From assembly GCF_041438805.1 (NCBI RefSeq), contig NZ_CP109190.1:6634001-6698000 (forward strand): 64,000 bases of DNA. The letters run 5' to 3'. How positions within the stretch are numbered: position 1 is the first letter of the stretch; every line of letters begins with the position of its first letter. This stretch comes from Streptomyces sp. NBC_01707 (GTDB lineage Bacteria; Actinomycetota; Actinomycetes; Streptomycetales; Streptomycetaceae). The notes beneath the pieces are model-generated. The model was not told the DNA's origin. It made no database searches and worked only from the letters and a program-made list of their open reading frames with translations. This document shows positions 18,429-26,860 of the stretch, one piece after another. The position numbers and the translations under genes are program-made.

Positions 18429-18932
18429 GTGAGACGAGCTCGCCCGGGGGCGCCGCCCCGAGGAACGGGTGGCCGCGCCTTGACCAGCGTCGGAGCAGGT
18501 GTCGGCTTCGACGAGGTCCGGTCCGTCGACCGGACCGCCGACGGGACCACCACCGACCCCGAGCCGGTGGCGGCGAAGGAGGAACACACCCGGTCGAAGC
18601 TGTGGCACATCACGCTCAGCGTCTCGGGTACCGAGACACCGCTGAAGGAGGTCAGACGCGGTCTCGAACAGCTCGCCAACGACCATCCCTTCCTGCTGAC
18701 CAGCCGGTACGCCAACGACCACGCGGAGATCCGGTACTGGGAAGAGGCACGGGATCTGCACGACGCGGCGGCGGTCGCACTGCGGCTGTGGGGCGAGCAC
18801 CGTTCCAGCGCCAAGCTGCCGCCGTGGGAGATCGTCGGCCTGGAGGTCATCGACCGGGAGACGTACCACCAGCGCATCGCCGAGGGATACGGACCGCCCC
18901 CGGCGGCCCCGGTCGGCGTGCACCCGTACTGA
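18429..18932 (+). CDS. Conserved hypothetical protein between proB and proA
   Basis: 167 residues, function not recognised. The first 50 residues are basic then low in complexity; the rest (from [11 protein letters not shown]) looks like a compact alpha/beta domain with charged and aromatic residues, and has no membrane segment, signal peptide or cysteine pair. The start is set by a perfect AGGAGG. The position inside the proBA pair, from memory also seen in other Streptomyces, suggests a cytoplasmic accessory role, but nothing links it directly to proline synthesis. Confidence 0.75.
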   Translation: MRRARPGAPPRGTGGRALTSVGAGVGFDEVRSVDRTADGTTTDPEPVAAKEEHTRSKLWHITLSVSGTETPLKEVRRGLEQLANDHPFLLTSRYANDHAEIRYWEEARDLHDAAAVALRLWGEHRSSAKLPPWEIVGLEVIDRETYHQRIAEGYGPPPAAPVGVHPY

Positions 18933-19002
18933 CCGGTCGGCTCCGCTCGGGACGGCCGTCTCGCATCACGGGATACCTGCGGAATGCCCGCTGTGTGCGC
19001 AC

Positions 19003-19008
19003 TACTCT
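19003..19008 (+). promoter_or_regulatory. -10 box of proA (leaderless transcript likely)
   Basis: TACTCT followed by exactly six bases and the proA ATG; no Shine-Dalgarno sequence is present. Confidence 0.55.
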
Positions 19009-19014
19009 GCGGGC

Positions 19015-20298
19015 ATGACCACGCTTTCGCCGTACGACAACATGTCCCCGGTCGCCCAGGCCGCCTACCGGGCCCGCTCCGCCGCCGCCGACATCGCGCC
19101 ACTGCCGCGCGCGGCGAAGGACGACGCGCTGCTGGCGATCGCGGACGCGCTGGAAGTGCGGACGGCCGAGATCGTCGCGGCCAACGCCGAGGACGTGGCC
19201 CGCGCCCGCGAGGCCGGGACCAGTGAATCGATCGTCGACCGGCTCACCCTCACCCCCGAGCGGATCCGGGCCATCGCCGCCGATGTACGGGACGTGGCGG
19301 CGCTGCCCGACCCGGTCGGCGAAGTGGTGCGCGGCTCGACCCTGCCCAACGGCATCGACCTGCGCCAGGTTCGGGTGCCGCTCGGAGTGGTCGGGATCAT
19401 CTACGAGGCCCGGCCCAATGTCACGGTGGACGCCGCTGCGCTCTGCCTGAAGTCCGGCAACGCCGTTCTGCTGCGCGGCTCGTCCTCCGCATACGCCTCC
19501 AACACCGCACTCGTCCGGGTGCTGCGCGACGCGGTCGGCGGCTCCGGTCTGCCGGCCGACGCGGTGCAGTTGGTGCCCGGCGAGAACCGCGATTCGGTAC
19601 GGGAACTGATGCGGGCCCGCGGTCTCGTCGACGTACTGATCCCGCGCGGCGGCGCCTCCCTGATCCGCACCGTCGTCGAGGAGTCCACCGTTCCGGTCAT
19701 CGAGACCGGTACCGGCAACTGCCATGTGTACGTGGACGCGCAGACAGACCTCGGCATGGCCGTCGACATCCTCATCAACTCCAAGGCCCAGCGGCCGAGT
19801 GTCTGCAACGCCGCCGAGACGCTGCTGGTGCACAAGGACATCGCCGCGGAATTCCTGCCCCGCGCGCTGGACGCGCTGGCCGACGCAGGGGTGACGGTGC
19901 ACGGCGACGAGCAGGTGCTGGAGTTCGCCGAGACGTCCAAGGCCACCGTCGTGCCGGCGACGCCGGAGGACTGGGAGACCGAGTACCTCTCCTACGACAT
20001 CGCGGCCGCCGTCGTCGAATCCCTGGACGCGGCCGTCGCCCACATCCGGCTCTGGTCCTCCGGACACACCGAGGCGATCGTCACCACGTCGCAGGCCGCT
20101 GCTCGCCGGTTCACTCAACTGGTGGATTCCACGACGGTCGCCGTGAACGCGTCCACCCGGTTCACCGACGGGGGGCAGTTCGGGTTCGGCGCGGAGATCG
20201 GAATCTCCACCCAGAAGCTGCACGCCAGGGGCCCGATGGGCCTGCCGGAGCTGACCTCGACGAAGTACATCGTGACCGGGGACGGTCACGTACGGTGA
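19015..20298 (+). CDS. proA: Gamma-glutamyl phosphate reductase
   Basis: A 427-residue aldehyde-dehydrogenase-fold enzyme that reduces gamma-glutamyl phosphate with NADPH to glutamate semialdehyde for proline. Key blocks are [26 protein letters not shown] and [13 protein letters not shown] with the catalytic Cys264. The length is normal. It lacks a ribosome binding site but has a -10 box six bases before ATG, so it is likely translated from a leaderless transcript separate from proB. Confidence 0.96.
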   Translation: MTTLSPYDNMSPVAQAAYRARSAAADIAPLPRAAKDDALLAIADALEVRTAEIVAANAEDVARAREAGTSESIVDRLTLTPERIRAIAADVRDVAALPDPVGEVVRGSTLPNGIDLRQVRVPLGVVGIIYEARPNVTVDAAALCLKSGNAVLLRGSSSAYASNTALVRVLRDAVGGSGLPADAVQLVPGENRDSVRELMRARGLVDVLIPRGGASLIRTVVEESTVPVIETGTGNCHVYVDAQTDLGMAVDILINSKAQRPSVCNAAETLLVHKDIAAEFLPRALDALADAGVTVHGDEQVLEFAETSKATVVPATPEDWETEYLSYDIAAAVVESLDAAVAHIRLWSSGHTEAIVTTSQAAARRFTQLVDSTTVAVNASTRFTDGGQFGFGAEIGISTQKLHARGPMGLPELTSTKYIVTGDGHVR

Positions 20299-20352
20299 TC
20301 TTCGGTGCCCGGCGAGTTTGCAGTCTCCCTGCCCAAAACGACTCGCCGGGGC

Positions 20353-20358
20353 TACGCT
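20353..20358 (+). promoter_or_regulatory. -10 box deciding the start at 20365
   Basis: TACGCT, then six bases, then GTG at 20365. The same geometry recurs at other genes in the window. Confidence 0.5.
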
Positions 20359-20364
20359 GAAGCT

Positions 20365-20964
20365 GTGCCGGACGACGTGGGGGGCAGGCCGTTTTCGGAC
20401 GGCTGGGAGCCCGACGACGACCGCGGGGGCGCGGACGAGGACTTCGCCTCCGTGGTGTTCGACGAGGACTTCGTCCGGGCTGCCAAGTTCCATGAAGCCA
20501 CCGCGGTCGAGCGGCTGTTGGCGGCCGCCCAGGCGCGTGCCGAGGCCGAGGCCGCCCGGGCGCGCGCCGGCGGTGGCCCCGCCGACGACGAGCTGTACGA
20601 CGACGGATACGGGCCGGGCGGCGCATACGGCCGTGGGAGCCCCTACGGCGACCCGCTGGACCACGACGGGCTCGACGACTACGACAACGGCCCGTACGGG
20701 CGCCACGGCGGCTCCTTGCGCCCCTACCGGGGGGCCGCACGGTGGCACCGCCCCGTGGCCTGGCTGCTCGCGCTGCTGATGGGCATCGGCATGGTCGCGC
20801 TGGCCTTCAGTGCCGTCTACCGGGGCGCCTCGGCCCACCGCCAGGACCAGATCCCACCACCCGCCACGACCGGCGTGGACAGCGCGCCCGGCTCCGGCGT
20901 CGCCCCATCCGCTTCCGCCGACTATTTCCGCCCCACGGTGTCTGCGGTCCCACGCACGCCCTGA
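20365..20964 (+). CDS. Single-pass membrane protein with SVVFDEDFVRAA motif
   Basis: 199 residues, family not recognised by name; from gene order it is probably the counterpart of S. coelicolor SCO2584, which I recall being linked to the spore-wall synthesizing complex (from memory, not checked). Layout: acidic N terminus, the motif SVVFDEDFVRAA at 29-40 followed by an Ala/Glu-rich helix (about 41-70), a Gly/Tyr/Asp-rich linker (75-120), one transmembrane helix (about 129-150, WLLALLMGIGMVALAFSAVY) and a short Pro/Ser-rich tail outside the cell. It shares its cytoplasmic motif with the next gene. The longer frame from 20305 is rejected because a -10 box overlaps it. Confidence 0.78.
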   Translation: MPDDVGGRPFSDGWEPDDDRGGADEDFASVVFDEDFVRAAKFHEATAVERLLAAAQARAEAEAARARAGGGPADDELYDDGYGPGGAYGRGSPYGDPLDHDGLDDYDNGPYGRHGGSLRPYRGAARWHRPVAWLLALLMGIGMVALAFSAVYRGASAHRQDQIPPPATTGVDSAPGSGVAPSASADYFRPTVSAVPRTP

Positions 20965-20975
20965 TACGCGCAGCC

Positions 20976-21018
20976 CCCTGGCGTGTGAGAACTCGGATCG
21001 AGTTCTCACACGCCAGGG
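20976..21018 (+). terminator. Strong hairpin after the first motif-bearing membrane protein gene
   Basis: Perfect 19-base inverted repeat starting CCCTGGCGTGTGAGAACTC around a five-base loop, beginning 12 bases after the stop. It separates the two paralogue-like genes. Confidence 0.88.
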
Positions 21019-21193
21019 CGTTTACGTTCGTGGCAATCGACCTACTCTGAAGATGTGACCCCTCCCCAGGAGGGGGCTTCTCACCCGTCCGTACGCGCGA
21101 ACCCGTGACGGACAGGCCCTGCCCGAGGCCCTTTCGGCCGAAGCAGTGCGTAGCGTGTCGGCTTCGGCCGGTGACGTGGAGTCGGGAGAAGTC

Positions 21194-22330
21194 ATGACAG
21201 GCCGTGGAGAACCGCCAGAAGGAGCACCCGAGGGCCTCCCCGGTGGTGGCGAGGACGAGTACCGGTCCGTCGTCTTCGACGAGTCGTTCGTCCGTGCTGC
21301 CCGGCTCCAGGAATTCTCCGCCCAGGAACGCATGGGCGAGCACGCCCGCGCCGTACGCAGCCTCCCGGCCCGCCACTTCCGTACCGGATCCCGGGCCGTC
21401 ATCGCCCTGATCGTCCTGATAGCCATCGCCTTCGCCACGGCCGTCTACATGGGCCTCAGCAATCCGTACCAGCCACCCGTCGGCAGGCGGGCCGAGCCGC
21501 TCCGCTCGACCGTCATACCCCTGGCGCCCCGAGGCGCCGTCCCCGGCGGCAAGGCCGCCGACCTCTTCGCCACGAGCCCCGCCGCCCACTTCCGGACAGG
21601 TGCCTCAGGCATCAACCTTCCGATGACCCGGCGGACCGAAAACTTCTCGGACAGCCAGGTGACCACCGCCCTGACCACGGTGAAGGACTACCTGGTGGCG
21701 TCCTCCCTGGACCCCGACGTCCTCACCGGCGGCTCGGTGCGGCCGGTGGGGCTGCTGCTCGACCCGGACCAGGCGAACCAGTTCGACCGGAGCATGACCC
21801 GATCGGCCGACGACGGGCAGCATGCCGCGACCGGCTGGGTGGTTCGGTTCGACCCGGCGAAGGTGGCGCTGGCCGACCCGGACATCCGGGTCCAGGGGAC
21901 CCTGGCCTACTCCGAGGCGGGCTCCGACACCCTTGAGGTGGTGTCGGACCACACCTTCACGTACGCCCTGCGCCCGGCCGTCTCAGGTCCGCAAAAAGCG
22001 GGTGGCGTCTCGCTGTTCACCGTACGGCGCGAGCTGCACTTCCGCTTCGACCGGGAGGACCTGCGGCTGCACCGGCTGGAGCTGCGGACCAGCTACGTCC
22101 AGGCCGGACCGCAGGCCTGCTCGCCGGACACGACCGGCACCCTGCACCCGCTGCTCGCCGGCGAGCGGGCGGCCTCCCGCGGGCCGGCGGGCACCGACCC
22201 GTATACGACGGGGCGGCCCACGACGGCGCTCTGCGGGACGCTGGAGATCAGCTCCCGGCTGTCCCGGGCCCCTGAGGGCTCTCCGGGTCCTCCGTCCCCG
22301 GCTGCCGGGGCGCTCCGGAGTCATCCGTAG
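21194..22330 (+). CDS. Single-pass membrane protein with SVVFDESFVRAA motif and large outer domain
   Basis: 378 residues, function unknown. The cytoplasmic part carries SVVFDESFVRAA at 25-36, nearly identical to the upstream gene's motif. One transmembrane helix follows at about 68-86 (AVIALIVLIAIAFATAVYMG). The remaining 290 residues lie outside and look like a folded domain (LDPDQANQFDRSM, GWVVRFDPAKVALADPDIR) with no catalytic motif I can name. GGGAGA precedes ATG at 21194. Its last 83 bases overlap the end of the convergent M48 protease gene. Confidence 0.8.
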   Translation: MTGRGEPPEGAPEGLPGGGEDEYRSVVFDESFVRAARLQEFSAQERMGEHARAVRSLPARHFRTGSRAVIALIVLIAIAFATAVYMGLSNPYQPPVGRRAEPLRSTVIPLAPRGAVPGGKAADLFATSPAAHFRTGASGINLPMTRRTENFSDSQVTTALTTVKDYLVASSLDPDVLTGGSVRPVGLLLDPDQANQFDRSMTRSADDGQHAATGWVVRFDPAKVALADPDIRVQGTLAYSEAGSDTLEVVSDHTFTYALRPAVSGPQKAGGVSLFTVRRELHFRFDREDLRLHRLELRTSYVQAGPQACSPDTTGTLHPLLAGERAASRGPAGTDPYTTGRPTTALCGTLEISSRLSRAPEGSPGPPSPAAGALRSHP

Positions 22331-23393
22331 CGCCGCCCTTGCCTGCCGCACCGCCACCGTGGCTGCCGCCGGTGAACTTGTCGCGGAGCTTGCCGCCCAG
22401 GTCTCCGGCGCCGCCGGCTATGTCGCCCACGAGCTTCATCAGCGGGTCCTTGCTGGTGCGCACCGAATCGGCGTAGTGCGAGGCGGACTCCCGGAACGAG
22501 TCCGTCACCGACGTGTCCTTGTCGTCCTCGCGCCGCGGGTAGTGGCCGTCCATGATCCGCTGGTAGTCGCGGCTCTCGGACCACTTCTTCAACTCGGCCG
22601 CGCGCACCGTGGTGAACGGGTGGGAGCGGGGCAGCACATTGAGGATCTTGAGTACGGAATCGCGCAGGTCGCCACCCTTCTCGTACTCGTCGGCCTGCGC
22701 GAGGAAGGCGTCCACATTCATCTCGTGCAGATGATTGCCACCGGCAATCTTCATCAGACCGCGCATGGAGGCCTGAGAATCCTGGCCGACCAGCAGCCCC
22801 GCCCGGTCCGCGGACAGCTCCGACTTGCGGAACCACTCGCGCAGCGCCATCACGATCGTCATGATCGCCACATTGCCGAGCGGGATCCAGGCGACCTTCA
22901 GCGCGAGATTGGTGAGGAACAACAGAATCGTGCGGTAGACGGCGTGACCGGAGAGGGCATGCCCCACCTCGTGGCCGACGACCGCCCGCATCTCCTCCTC
23001 GTCGAGCAGCTCCACCAGCCCGGTCGTCACCACGATGATCGGCTCGTCGAGACCGATGCACATGGCATTCGGCTGCGGGTCCTGGTTCACGTACATCGGC
23101 GGGACCTTCTCCAGGTCCAGGATGTAACAGGCGTCGCGCAACATGTCGTTGAGATGGGCGAACTGGGCGTCACTCACCCGTACGGAGTCGGAGAGGAAGA
23201 GCAACCGCAGACTGCGCTCGGGCAACAGGCCGCTCAGTGCCTTGAACACCGTGTCGAAACCGCTCAGCTTGCGCAGGGCCACCAGCGCCGACCGGTCCGC
23301 CGGGTGTTCGTACGCACGGGACGAGATGCCCGAGAAACGCCTGCGCTGCCTGCTCGGCACGCGGTCGTGACTCGCGTGGCTGTTGTCGGTCAT
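22248..23393 (-). CDS. M48 family membrane zinc metalloprotease (HtpX-like)
   Basis: 381 residues. The zinc motif HEVGH is at 141-145 and the third ligand Glu192 lies in SELSADRAG, so the active site is intact. Hydrophobic segments follow HEVGH (about 153-185), placing it in the membrane. The N-terminal 20 residues are hydrophilic and basic; the last 80 are Gly/Ser/Pro-rich and flexible. Family knowledge: M48 membrane proteases degrade misfolded membrane proteins. ATG at 23393 precedes MTDNSHASHD; an in-frame upstream extension is non-coding. Its 3' end overlaps the convergent membrane protein gene. Confidence 0.9.
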   Translation of the reverse strand: MTDNSHASHDRVPSRQRRRFSGISSRAYEHPADRSALVALRKLSGFDTVFKALSGLLPERSLRLLFLSDSVRVSDAQFAHLNDMLRDACYILDLEKVPPMYVNQDPQPNAMCIGLDEPIIVVTTGLVELLDEEEMRAVVGHEVGHALSGHAVYRTILLFLTNLALKVAWIPLGNVAIMTIVMALREWFRKSELSADRAGLLVGQDSQASMRGLMKIAGGNHLHEMNVDAFLAQADEYEKGGDLRDSVLKILNVLPRSHPFTTVRAAELKKWSESRDYQRIMDGHYPRREDDKDTSVTDSFRESASHYADSVRTSKDPLMKLVGDIAGGAGDLGGKLRDKFTGGSHGGGAAGKGGATDDSGAPRQPGTEDPESPQGPGTAGS

Positions 23394-23478
23394 GAACTGG
23401 GCCCCCTGTTCGTACGAGACGTCGCTCGCCCCCTGACAAGTCCCAGCGTAGGTGCTGGGGCTACGGTGTGCGGGGGGC

Positions 23479-23487
23479 TGTGGATAA
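23479..23487 (-). promoter_or_regulatory. Perfect DnaA-box sequence (TTATCCACA on minus strand)
   Basis: TGTGGATAA lies upstream of the 50-residue membrane protein gene. It equals the E. coli consensus DnaA box. Whether DnaA binds here is unknown. Confidence 0.35.
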
Positions 23488-23504
23488 CTGAGGAGACGCC
23501 CAAC

Positions 23505-23657
23505 ATGCCGCACACCGTTGCTCTGCTTGCCGCCGCATCCGAGGACCAGGGCCCGGGCAACACCCTTCGGATCGTGCTGCTCGCCGCGCTCATCGGCGCG
23601 GCTTTGCTCGCCTGGTTCCTGCTGCGCGGATACCGCAACGACGACAACAACGACTGA
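23505..23657 (+). CDS. 50-residue membrane mini-protein
   Basis: Sequence starts MPHTVALLAAASED and has one hydrophobic helix (about 21-40, LRIVLLAALIGAALLAWFLL) followed by an RGYRNDDNND tail. GAGGAG lies nine bases before ATG. Not recognised; candidates are a small partner of the neighbouring M48 protease or of the LCP protein. Coding is supported by the ribosome binding site, the helix and the charged tail. Confidence 0.65.
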   Translation: MPHTVALLAAASEDQGPGNTLRIVLLAALIGAALLAWFLLRGYRNDDNND

Positions 23658-23741
23658 GTCGGCGTGAGCGTGCCCGGGGCCCCCGCATACGATGTCCGCG
23701 ACGTCTTCCTTCCGACTCCCGATCGATAGGTCCTGCCGAAG

Positions 23742-23906
23742 ATGAGCCTCACGAGCACCGCACACCAGCTGGTCACTCTCGCCTCCGAGGGTGGCGAGCA
23801 CGGTGGTAACCACGAAAGCCTCAGCCCGTACCTCACCGGAGGCGGTGCGTTCGTCACGCTTCTGCTCCTGCTGTGGATCACCACCCGCTTCAACCGCGAC
23901 CGCTGA
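23742..23906 (+). CDS. 54-residue membrane mini-protein upstream of nadD
   Basis: Starts [15 protein letters not shown], with a Gly/His/Glu-rich middle and one C-terminal hydrophobic helix (about 36-47, [12 protein letters not shown]) ending TTRFNRDR. It has only a weak ribosome binding site (GCCGAAG). It lies 38 bases before nadD. Function unknown; a similar small gene before nadD is, from memory, common in Streptomyces. Confidence 0.6.
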   Translation: MSLTSTAHQLVTLASEGGEHGGNHESLSPYLTGGGAFVTLLLLLWITTRFNRDR

Positions 23907-23930
23907 GGCGGAGGCGTACAGCTGTGCCAG

Positions 23931-23936
23931 TAGGCT
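23931..23936 (+). promoter_or_regulatory. -10 box of nadD
   Basis: TAGGCT eight bases before the nadD ATG at 23945; no ribosome binding site is seen, so the transcript is probably nearly leaderless. Confidence 0.45.
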
Positions 23937-23944
23937 CTGCACGC

Positions 23945-24562
23945 ATGGGAGAGCAGGAAGTGCCTACCGGCCGCGGCAAACGCCGACTCGGTGTGATGGG
24001 CGGGACGTTTGACCCGATTCATCATGGACACCTGGTGGCGGCCAGCGAAGTGGCCGCCCAGTTCCACCTCGACGAGGTGATCTTCGTTCCGACCGGGCAG
24101 CCGTGGCAGAAGAGCCACAAGCTGGTTTCCCCGGCCGAGGACCGCTATCTGATGACGGTCATCGCGACGGCGTCCAATCCGCAGTTCTCGGTCAGCCGCA
24201 GTGACATCGACCGTGGCGGACCGACGTACACGATCGACACGCTGCGGGACCTGCGCACGGTCCATGGCGACGCGGACCTCTTCTTCATCACCGGCGCCGA
24301 CGCGCTCTCGCAGATTCTCACCTGGCGGGACGCCGAGGAGCTGTTCTCGCTGTCCCACTTCATCGGTGTGACACGGCCTGGGCACGTGCTCACGGACGAC
24401 GGGCTGCCGGAGGGCGGTGTCTCCCTCGTGGAGGTCCCGGCGCTCGCGATCTCCTCCACGGACTGTCGTGCGAGAGTCGCGCAGGGGGAACCGGTCTGGT
24501 ACTTGGTGCCGGACGGTGTGGTCCGCTACATCGACAAGCGCCAGCTGTACCGCGGCGAATGA
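23945..24562 (+). CDS. nadD: Nicotinate-nucleotide adenylyltransferase
   Basis: 205 residues; makes nicotinate adenine dinucleotide from nicotinate mononucleotide and ATP in NAD synthesis. The nucleotidyltransferase motif [12 protein letters not shown] is at about 19-30 and the C-terminal [13 protein letters not shown] matches the ISSTxIR phosphate-binding motif. The length is normal. It is first of a co-directional run nadD, LCP, rsfS, phosphatase. Confidence 0.95.
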   Translation: MGEQEVPTGRGKRRLGVMGGTFDPIHHGHLVAASEVAAQFHLDEVIFVPTGQPWQKSHKLVSPAEDRYLMTVIATASNPQFSVSRSDIDRGGPTYTIDTLRDLRTVHGDADLFFITGADALSQILTWRDAEELFSLSHFIGVTRPGHVLTDDGLPEGGVSLVEVPALAISSTDCRARVAQGEPVWYLVPDGVVRYIDKRQLYRGE

Positions 24563-24581
24563 GCCACGGAGAGGGGCACCG

Positions 24582-26312
24582 GTGAACGACCGACAGAACC
24601 CGTACGACCCGTACTACCAGCAGCCGCAGATCGTCGGCTACGACGAGTACGGGCAGCCGGTGTATCAGCAGCCTGGGCAGCAGCAACAGGAGCAGCAGCA
24701 ACACCAGCAGCCCCAGCGGCAGTACGACCCGTATGCACAGCAGGGGCAGGGGCAGCCGGGGTACGGATACGACCCGTACGCCCAGCACCAGCAGTCCCAG
24801 CAGCCCCAGCAGTACGACCCGTACGCCTCTCAGCAGCCTCAGCAGCCTCAGCCGCCTCAGCAGCCGGCCTACGGCTACGACGGATACGGCTACGACACCG
24901 GCCAGCAGCCCGCCGCGGTCGACACCACGGCGCAGTGGAACATCCCGCAGCAGGCCTCCACGCCGACGGCCGCCCCGGCGCCAGCCCCCCAGCAACGGGA
25001 GCGGGAGCAGGAGTTCGAGCCGGAGCCGGCCGTTCCCGAGCAGCGCCGCGCGGACCGTGACTACGGCACCGGGCAGTTCTCCTTCATCGAGGAGCCCGAC
25101 GAGGACTCCGAAGACGTCATCGACTGGCTGAAGTTCACCGAGAGCCGCAGCGAGCGGCGCGAGGAGGCACGCCGCCGCGGCCGCAACCGGATGGTCGCTC
25201 TGATCGTCGTGGTGGCCCTGGTCGTGGTCGGCGGTGTCGGCTACCTCTGGTCCGCGGGCAAGATCCCGGGCCTCGGCGGATCGGAGAAGGAGAACACCGC
25301 GACGACGGGTCCGCAGAAGCGAGACGTCATCGTGGTCCATCTGCACGACACCAAGAAGGGCGGCACCTCCACGGCGCTGCTCGTCGACAACGTGACCACC
25401 AAGCAGGGGACCACGGTCCTGCTGCCCAACTCGCTGGCGGTCGCCGACGACGAGGGCAACACCACCACCCTCGGCAAGTCCGTCGACGACGACGGCTCCG
25501 ACGGCACCCGCGAGTCCATCGACACGCTGCTCGGCACCGACATCAGCGGCACATGGCGGCTCGACACCCCGTACCTGGAGAACCTCGTCGACCTCGTCGG
25601 CAACATCGAGGTCGACACGGACACCGATGTGCCGGACACCAAGAAGGGTGCGTCGCCCTTGGTCAAGAAGGGCGAGGCGCAGACCTTGAGCGGCCGGATG
25701 GCCGTCGCGTACGCCACCTACCGGGGTCCCGGTGAGGCCGAGACGAAGCAGCTCATGCGGTTCGGGCAGGTCATGCGCGGCGTGCTGCGGAAGATCTCGG
25801 ACGATCCGAAGGCCGCCACGGTCACCGTGCAGACGCTGGCGCAGATCCTGGACCCGTCGCTGCCCGAGGGAGACCTCGGCGCGTCCTTGGCGAAGCTCGC
25901 CGAGCACGCCAAGATCGGCGACTACAAGACGGCACTGCTGCCGGTGCAGCCCGACGGCACCCTGACCGACGCTGCCACCGAGAGCGTCGTCAAGGACATC
26001 CTGGGCGGCACGGTGAAGGCCCCGGATCAGGACGCGGCCGTGCGGGTCGGCGTCAAGAACGGCACCGGGGACGAGGACGGCACCGAGTCCGCCCGGATCA
26101 GGCTGGTCAACGGTGGATATGCCTTCGTCGGCGGTGGGAACACCGGCACCGCGGTGTCGTCCACGGTCGTCTACAAGGCGGCGGCCGACAAGGAGAAGGC
26201 GACCCAGGTCGCCAAGACCCTGGGCCTGCCGGCGAGCGCGGTGAAGCAGGGCAAGCCTGCCGCGAACGCCGATGTGTCCGTCGTTCTCGGCCAGGACTAC
26301 AAGATCAAATAG
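24582..26312 (+). CDS. LytR-CpsA-Psr (LCP) family wall-glycopolymer ligase, divergent; probable PdtA/SCO2578 counterpart
   Basis: 576 residues. The first 120 are a Gln/Tyr/Pro-rich cytoplasmic tail with YDPY at residues 8, 48, 63 and 78. An acidic block and DVIDWLKF (178-185) follow, then a basic stretch, one transmembrane helix (about 204-223), the LCP domain from about 245, and a C-terminal LytR_C domain (from VRVGVKNGTG). LCP enzymes attach teichoic acids or other glycopolymers to peptidoglycan. By gene order after nadD this matches S. coelicolor SCO2578/PdtA (from memory). The LCP domain lacks the usual IPRD arginine (LLPNSL instead) and the Asp/Arg cluster is altered (YRGPGEAETKQLMRFGQ), so catalysis is uncertain. 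GTG at 24582 follows GGAGAGGGG. Confidence 0.85.
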   Translation: MNDRQNPYDPYYQQPQIVGYDEYGQPVYQQPGQQQQEQQQHQQPQRQYDPYAQQGQGQPGYGYDPYAQHQQSQQPQQYDPYASQQPQQPQPPQQPAYGYDGYGYDTGQQPAAVDTTAQWNIPQQASTPTAAPAPAPQQREREQEFEPEPAVPEQRRADRDYGTGQFSFIEEPDEDSEDVIDWLKFTESRSERREEARRRGRNRMVALIVVVALVVVGGVGYLWSAGKIPGLGGSEKENTATTGPQKRDVIVVHLHDTKKGGTSTALLVDNVTTKQGTTVLLPNSLAVADDEGNTTTLGKSVDDDGSDGTRESIDTLLGTDISGTWRLDTPYLENLVDLVGNIEVDTDTDVPDTKKGASPLVKKGEAQTLSGRMAVAYATYRGPGEAETKQLMRFGQVMRGVLRKISDDPKAATVTVQTLAQILDPSLPEGDLGASLAKLAEHAKIGDYKTALLPVQPDGTLTDAATESVVKDILGGTVKAPDQDAAVRVGVKNGTGDEDGTESARIRLVNGGYAFVGGGNTGTAVSSTVVYKAAADKEKATQVAKTLGLPASAVKQGKPAANADVSVVLGQDYKIK

Positions 26313-26428
26313 TCGGGGCTCCGCACCTTGAAAGATCTTCGAGACGGATCTTCGAAAGATCGCTGCGTGGGCTGTCGGCGGTCCGTGAGACCCTAGAGGT
26401 TGATCTGACCGCCGACGAAAGCCTGCTT

Positions 26429-26860
26429 GTGACCGCCACGGACCGCTCCATCGAGCTCATCAACGCCGCCGCTCAGGCGGCCGCCGACCGGCTCGCGCAC
26501 GACATCATTGCGTACGACGTCAGCGACGTGCTGTCGATCACAGACGCCTTCCTGCTGGCCTCGGCCCCCAACGACCGCCAGGTCAAGTCGATCGTCGACG
26601 AGATCGAGGAGCGGCTCCAGAAGGAGCTCGGCGCCAAGCCGGTGCGCCGCGAGGGCGACCGCGACGCCCGCTGGATCCTCCTCGACTACGTCGACATCGT
26701 GATCCACGTCCAGCACAGCGAGGAGCGTGTCTTCTACGCGCTCGAGCGCCTCTGGAAGGACTGCCCCGAGATCGCGCTCCCCGAGGACGCCGTCAGGACT
26801 CGCGGCAAGGCCGAGGAGCACGCCCAGCTCACCGGCGGCACGGAAGGTGACCTGAGCTGA
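26429..26860 (+). CDS. rsfS: Ribosomal silencing factor RsfS (Iojap family)
   Basis: 143 residues; binds L14 on the 50S subunit and blocks subunit joining during starvation. The family pattern is clear (INAAAQAAADRLAHDIIAYD, SAPNDRQVKSIVDEIEE, WILLDYVDIVIHV). GTG at 26429 with GAAAG upstream. A TAGAGG -10-like element lies around 26393. The stop overlaps the probable CTG start of the next gene. Confidence 0.94.
   Translation: MTATDRSIELINAAAQAAADRLAHDIIAYDVSDVLSITDAFLLASAPNDRQVKSIVDEIEERLQKELGAKPVRREGDRDARWILLDYVDIVIHVQHSEERVFYALERLWKDCPEIALPEDAVRTRGKAEEHAQLTGGTEGDLS
26842..26850 (+). promoter_or_regulatory. Strong ribosome binding site for a CTG start
   Basis: GGAAGGTGA, highly complementary to the 16S rRNA 3' end, ends six bases before CTG at 26857. 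It lies within the last codons of rsfS. Confidence 0.6.

Noticed and set aside
18847..21009. A 720-codon open frame on the minus strand
   Set aside because: It is antisense to proA and its downstream neighbour, which have clear family motifs.
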